From the NCBI RefSeq assembly GCF_003073045.1, contig NC_037590.1, forward strand, positions 13,788,311 to 13,852,310: a stretch of 64,000 nt of DNA. The letters are read 5' to 3'. The notes under the pieces were generated by a model. That model ran no database searches and was not told where the DNA came from. It saw nothing but the letters and a program-made list of their open reading frames with translations. This stretch comes from Pomacea canaliculata (lineage: Eukaryota > Mollusca > Gastropoda > Architaenioglossa > Ampullariidae). Positions within the stretch are counted from its first letter, which is position 1, and each line of letters begins with the position of its first letter. Positions 60,065 through 64,000 of the stretch are shown piece by piece. The position numbers and the translations under genes are program-made.

Positions 60065-62670
60065 GGCTTCTTGATGAAATCATGACCCAGGATGAAGAAT
60101 TACGAACGTGACTTTTTCTATTGGTTAGTGAACAAATGTTAAATGAATCTTTTCCATCTTTATAGATTGTCTTCTGCCTTTTTTCTCTTTTTTTACATTT
60201 AAAGAGCTGTACCTAGTCAGAGTCGAGCAGTAACTTTTACGAGCCAGAACTAGTTACTTCTGCTCGTTCTCAGGTGTAGTCAACTTTCATCAGTACCTGC
60301 TGATGTTTGTATAAGCCATGTGCTTTTTGTTATTTATAAAACCGCATTGGAACATTTTTCCTTTCCGTCTTTAGTTTTGCAATAAATTTACGGTTTAACT
60401 TGCTGTCTTCTGTGTGTTTTGTTAGTCATCTTTCATGTCTAAAGTTAGCACCTGCCATTACTACGAGGATCGGCTATTCTGGGTTCAAATCTCTGATATC
60501 TGCTTTTCATATCCTGCTGCTTTGCCGAGCTTTAGCCGCTGGCTCGATGTAAGCACCATTTTCCCCCTCCATCCCACACTAACCCACGTGGTCTGTCGAT
60601 TGGGGTCCTGATTCGTCTCAGTAACAGTTTGGTGATGCCGTACCTACTAGCGGTACCGATCTTTTTACCGAAATTTTCCAGCCAAAGTTCACACATGCAC
60701 TGCACACATCCATTTGGAGCTGAATTCAGACATGTCTGTCTCTAAAGCAATAACATCTGCTCATGAGTAAAAAAAAAAAAAAACCCAAACATTACAGACG
60801 CCACCCTACTTGCAAACGAGTTGCGTTCCAAAAATAACAAGTTCGTACCATGAATTGTTTGTAAGTTCTTTTTCTTTTAATAAAAAAACTGTACTTAATT
60901 ACTTTGAAATTGGTGTTATAAATTAAGATGATACACGAGAAGATAGGAGGTTGTGTGGGGCTACAAGGGGGAGAGCGTCGTCTACTTAATCAGATGTTTC
61001 AGTGTTTCATTAGTGTTGATTTCTTTAACATCCGTGAAGGCTTTTGAGGTAAAAGGCACTAGTTTAACTTCAAAAATGCAAAGGAAGTATTGCAAGAAAT
61101 AAGTTACACGGCGTCTGTACTTAAAAGTGGAAAGACTCCTGCAAACGTTGCTCCTCAGGGCTACACTCGGCAAAAATAAAGTGGTGAGATGCTAGGCCTA
61201 GGGTGGTGCTCAAAGTTGAATAAAAACAGGACTGACACTTGAGTTTAGGTCGGTCTCACCATCAAGAATGTTAGGGACCGATGAGCGCTGCAGATAATTC
61301 AAACGAAAAAGTTGAGGGATTGTCTTTAAAAAAAATCATCCCCCAAGAACTGGTGTACAGACTTATTTGCGAGGCAAAGGAAATATTATTTTCCTTTACT
61401 GACAACATGCGTGGATCGCTCTGTGGGTAAACGTTTGGCGGGTTCGGGCTAAAACTTGTCATGTGACCTCTTGAATGTAAATATTTTAATGCTTGAGTCA
61501 ACAATTTCTCCTTGTGCCGTTAACAATAGGGGCCGTCGCCATAGTTACTGACTGCAGATAACCCGCACAACAGAAAAACGACATGCATTTGTCACTTCCA
61601 TCATTTTATTTCAACCCAAACTTAGTTCTTGTTTAGATTAGGTATATTATAAGTATGCAAATAAGAAAAAAAGTCGATAAGGTGATTATTCAATAGTAAT
61701 TTCTATACAACCGATTAGGTAAAAAAAATCAATAGAAGTCAAACAAATCAAATCAAGCATTCATTGTCATTGTTATTAAAATACTCATCTTTCATTTACG
61801 TTTGTTTGCAAAATCCATAAGCTAGTAATCTACTCGGCTCAAATTTGATATAAGAGGGCCAGCAGCGTGTGACCTACAGCGTGTGAGACTGTGGAAATAA
61901 ATGAGATGACCTTTACACAAAGCAAGTCAAGTGATATCTTTTTCTACTATTTTTTTTTTTTTTTTTATCAAATTAGCTTATTTTTGCTTTGCTTTTGGGG
62001 AGGGGAATTAGGAAAGGGGGTAGATGTTTTGGAAGGAGGTTGAGTTCTTAGCCCGTAGTTAACAGAGATAGCGGGTTCGATCCAATTGAACAGAGGAGGG
62101 TGGCGCTGAGCAAATGAAACACAGAAGAGTGCGGCGTGAAGTTGTGTGTCGCTAGCGAACTACCTTTGATAAACCGGAGGAATGATCTGGAAATTTTATT
62201 CAGTTTGTTCCCATCGATTAAAATGAGGCACGGGTCTGGTAAAGCCTAAGTTTAAAGCTACGCTTAGTTTGGTGGGGTACGTTGGTTGAACGTCCACTGC
62301 TACCCATCTACCCAATCCTTTATCAGATTTGTTCACATAGTTCTTCACGTTTTAAAAGCGATTAAAAAAATTATCATGACTCGTTATAGCGAGGGTAAAC
62401 ACTCAAGATAGCTTGCATCAACCAACAAATTCTTAATGTGAGTCGCAGCACTGAGACAGATATTGGGTGTCTTTTACATGTTTTCAATTATTAAAAAAGA
62501 GTTTGGCGGAATTACCAGTGCATACTTACTGACTAATAAAGATGTGAATTCATAACTGCAGAAAGAAAAACTACAATAATAATAATAATAGTAACAATAA
62601 TAACAATAATAATATAAAAAAGAAAAAGAAATCATAGCTGGGAGGTACGGACATCAATACTACATCAAAA
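60065..62670. other. Intergenic between convergent genes; no supported gene
   Basis: AT-rich. A TTTATT near 62195 would be an AATAAA for the minus-strand gene to the right. A B-box-like GGGTTCGATCC near 62073 is not part of a tRNA. An (AAT)n tract occurs at about 62574-62615. Confidence 0.45.
62574..62615. repeat. (AAT/AAC)n microsatellite
   Basis: Imperfect AATAATAAT/AACAAT repeat just downstream of the mucin-like gene's stop codon. Confidence 0.8.
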
Positions 62671-64000
62671 CTAATAAGAACAGTAAATTACAGCAGAACA
62701 AACATTAACAGCGAGAAGAATGAGAAGTTGCGACAGACTGACTAAAGCTGTTTTCCCTCCTTTGTTGGTTAGAGAGTTAGTGGAAGATGGAGTGTTATTG
62801 AAAGCGGAGGCGCTGCTTGCAAAAACTGTTGTGCTGTCACTCCGAGCCGTGGAGGCGTCTATGAAAGAGGCAGACGGGGAGAGTGGGGTGGACTGAGCCG
62901 TGCTCTGTGCTGCCGCCGTCGTGCGCTGCGCTGCTTCAGATGCTGCTGCCGACAGACGCGTGGATGGTGCAGCTGCTGATGACGTGGACAGCAGACTTGT
63001 GGTCAAGCTGGTCTTTCCTAATTCTGAGCTTGAAGACCCGCAGCTCACCTGGCCCCCTGAACAGGACGCCCAGTTCCCAGTATTTGATGTTTTGGAGGAA
63101 GTCATCACCAGGGTCACCCCAGACGGCTGGACCGAACTCGGAGACAGAGTGGAGGAAGGATTTATGGAGGCTGCTGAAACGACAGCTCCGGCTGTGCTTC
63201 CGAAGGATGAGGTCACGGAATCTGCCTGCGTGACCCTGGAGCTAGACTGCGGGGTTATGGAGGTGAAGGACGTCTCGGAGCCTGGTAAGACCTCTGCCAC
63301 GCCTGTGCTTCTTAGTACTGGCGCAAGAGTCGAGAAAATGGCGCCTGTTCCGGTGCTCGAAGCAACCGAGATTCCGGAAGACACTGCCTGACTTCGGACT
63401 TGATAATCCATGTTCGCTTGTGTGGTCCAGGTGGCCAGGCTGCTGATGTAGGTGCTGGCAGGAGAAGGCGTCAGCACGCTGCTACTTGCAACTGTTGCTC
63501 CGCCGAGGTTTGTCGTAGAGTACACACCCGAAGACAGCTGCACCGTTTGTGAACTGTCGTATGAAGATTTACTCATAGCAGCATAATCCAAAGAGCTGCT
63601 CGGAAAACTTGTAATGGTCGGTAGTTCACGAACTGTCTGGGCAGACAAGGGAACAGACCAGACGGTGTTCAATGTAGGAGTGCTGGTAATAATGTCGTTA
63701 AAGGGGACATGGAATGTGATGCTTGAAAGTAAACTGTCGGAAAAAGCATTCGTTACTTTTGTGAAGTCTTCCAAAGAGTTCCGCTCGATGCTATACTTGC
63801 TTGATCCGAACGGATTCATTGAGGACAGAGCCACTTTCTCTGCTGAGGCCGACACAAGGTTTGCTGACAGTAAGCTTGTCTCAGTGAGAGGGAGGTGAAA
63901 CGTGTTACTTGAAAGTAAACTGTTGGAAAAATCATTGGTAATTTTTATAAAGCTTGGAATTGAGTTCTGTTCAGCGTCGTAGGTACTTGATGCTCGAGGT
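62671..64000 (-). CDS. Ser/Thr-rich mucin-like surface protein, C-terminal part
   Basis: An uninterrupted minus-strand frame runs from the right window edge to TAG at 62671-62673, about 440 codons; the start lies outside the window. The sequence is dominated by Ser, Thr, Ala and Val (for example SSTGTGAIFSTLAPVLRSTG, SAAASEAAQRTTAAAQSTAQ), a composition typical of densely O-glycosylated mucin-like stalks. Near the right edge two copies of a unit spaced 62 residues apart are visible (NSIPSFIKITNDFSNSLLSS and NSLEDFTKVTNAFSDSLLSS). The C-terminus is KGGKTALVSLSQLLILLAVN followed by VCSAVIYCSY: a hydrophobic tail after a small-residue region and with no basic cytoplasmic end, as in GPI-anchor signals. 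A single-pass membrane anchor is the alternative. Only two Cys lie in the Ser/Thr region. No homologous family was recognised. Confidence 0.65.
   Translation of the reverse strand, partial: PRASSTYDAEQNSIPSFIKITNDFSNSLLSSNTFHLPLTETSLLSANLVSASAEKVALSSMNPFGSSKYSIERNSLEDFTKVTNAFSDSLLSSITFHVPFNDIITSTPTLNTVWSVPLSAQTVRELPTITSFPSSSLDYAAMSKSSYDSSQTVQLSSGVYSTTNLGGATVASSSVLTPSPASTYISSLATWTTQANMDYQVRSQAVSSGISVASSTGTGAIFSTLAPVLRSTGVAEVLPGSETSFTSITPQSSSRVTQADSVTSSFGSTAGAVVSAASINPSSTLSPSSVQPSGVTLVMTSSKTSNTGNWASCSGGQVSCGSSSSELGKTSLTTSLLSTSSAAAPSTRLSAAASEAAQRTTAAAQSTAQSTPLSPSASFIDASTARSDSTTVFASSASAFNNTPSSTNSLTNKGGKTALVSLSQLLILLAVNVCSAVIYCSY

Noticed and set aside
60799-60900. Repeat similar in style to that at 22558
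   Set aside because: GTTCGTACC/GTTTGTAAGTTC units resemble a diverged interspersed repeat, but the match is too weak to assign.
62020-62110. Possible tRNA or third SINE copy (GGGTTCGATCC)
   Set aside because: The B-box-like motif is present, but the T-arm does not pair and the SINE body motifs are absent.
62900-63391. 163-codon plus-strand frame opposite the mucin-like gene
   Set aside because: Shadow of the minus-strand Ser/Thr-rich frame; the minus strand has the hydrophobic tail and the repeat.

Overview
The window is animal nuclear DNA. It has long AT-rich intergenic stretches, multi-exon genes with GT-AG introns, microsatellites, and remnants of DNA transposons, LINEs and SINEs. The gene content (OLA1, an Sp1-4 zinc-finger factor, a B-box/TRIM-like protein, a Spätzle-like cystine-knot ligand and a Ser/Thr-rich surface protein) together with the SINE type suggests a lophotrochozoan, most likely a gastropod mollusc. 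The species call is inference. I saw no bacterial, plasmid or CRISPR features and no element with capsid, envelope or LTR parts.

Layout. 0-8 kb: no gene I can name. A series of open segments with good splice sites on the minus strand suggests the 3' part of an unidentified multi-exon gene that leaves the window on the left. A CRE/ETS-containing promoter-like segment lies near 8.0 kb. 10.2-11.3 kb: a possible two-exon small secreted peptide. 12.76-15.28 kb: a five-exon gene for a type II membrane-tethered Spätzle-like cystine-knot protein (233 aa). 15.5-16.6 kb: an L2-like LINE fragment split by a tRNA-derived SINE with a perfect 13-bp target-site duplication. 19.0-20.6 kb: a 1.5-kb non-autonomous DNA transposon whose short deletion relative sits at 58.5 kb; each has a 5-bp target-site duplication. 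21.77-33.60 kb: OLA1, 11 coding exons and 398 aa, with a 4.3-kb hAT-like transposon inside intron 3. 33.6-45.2 kb: intergenic, with a second SINE copy and several simple repeats. 45.2-53.6 kb: an Sp1/Sp3/Sp4-type transcription factor (752 aa as modelled), with a LINE reverse-transcriptase fragment in one intron. 58.07-60.06 kb: a TRIM-like protein with half a RING motif, B-boxes and a coiled coil. 62.67-64.0 kb, minus strand: the C-terminal part of a Ser/Thr-rich mucin-like protein with a C-terminal hydrophobic tail, running off the right edge.

The genes are unrelated neighbours and not a pathway. OLA1 is a housekeeping ATPase, Sp is a GC-box transcription factor, and the others look like signalling, ubiquitin/scaffold or cell-surface proteins. 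The most interesting items are the membrane-tethered Spätzle-like ligand, the TRIM-like protein with a truncated RING, the probable short hidden intron that restores the Sp reading frame, and the transposon families with unusual 5-bp and 6-bp target-site duplications.
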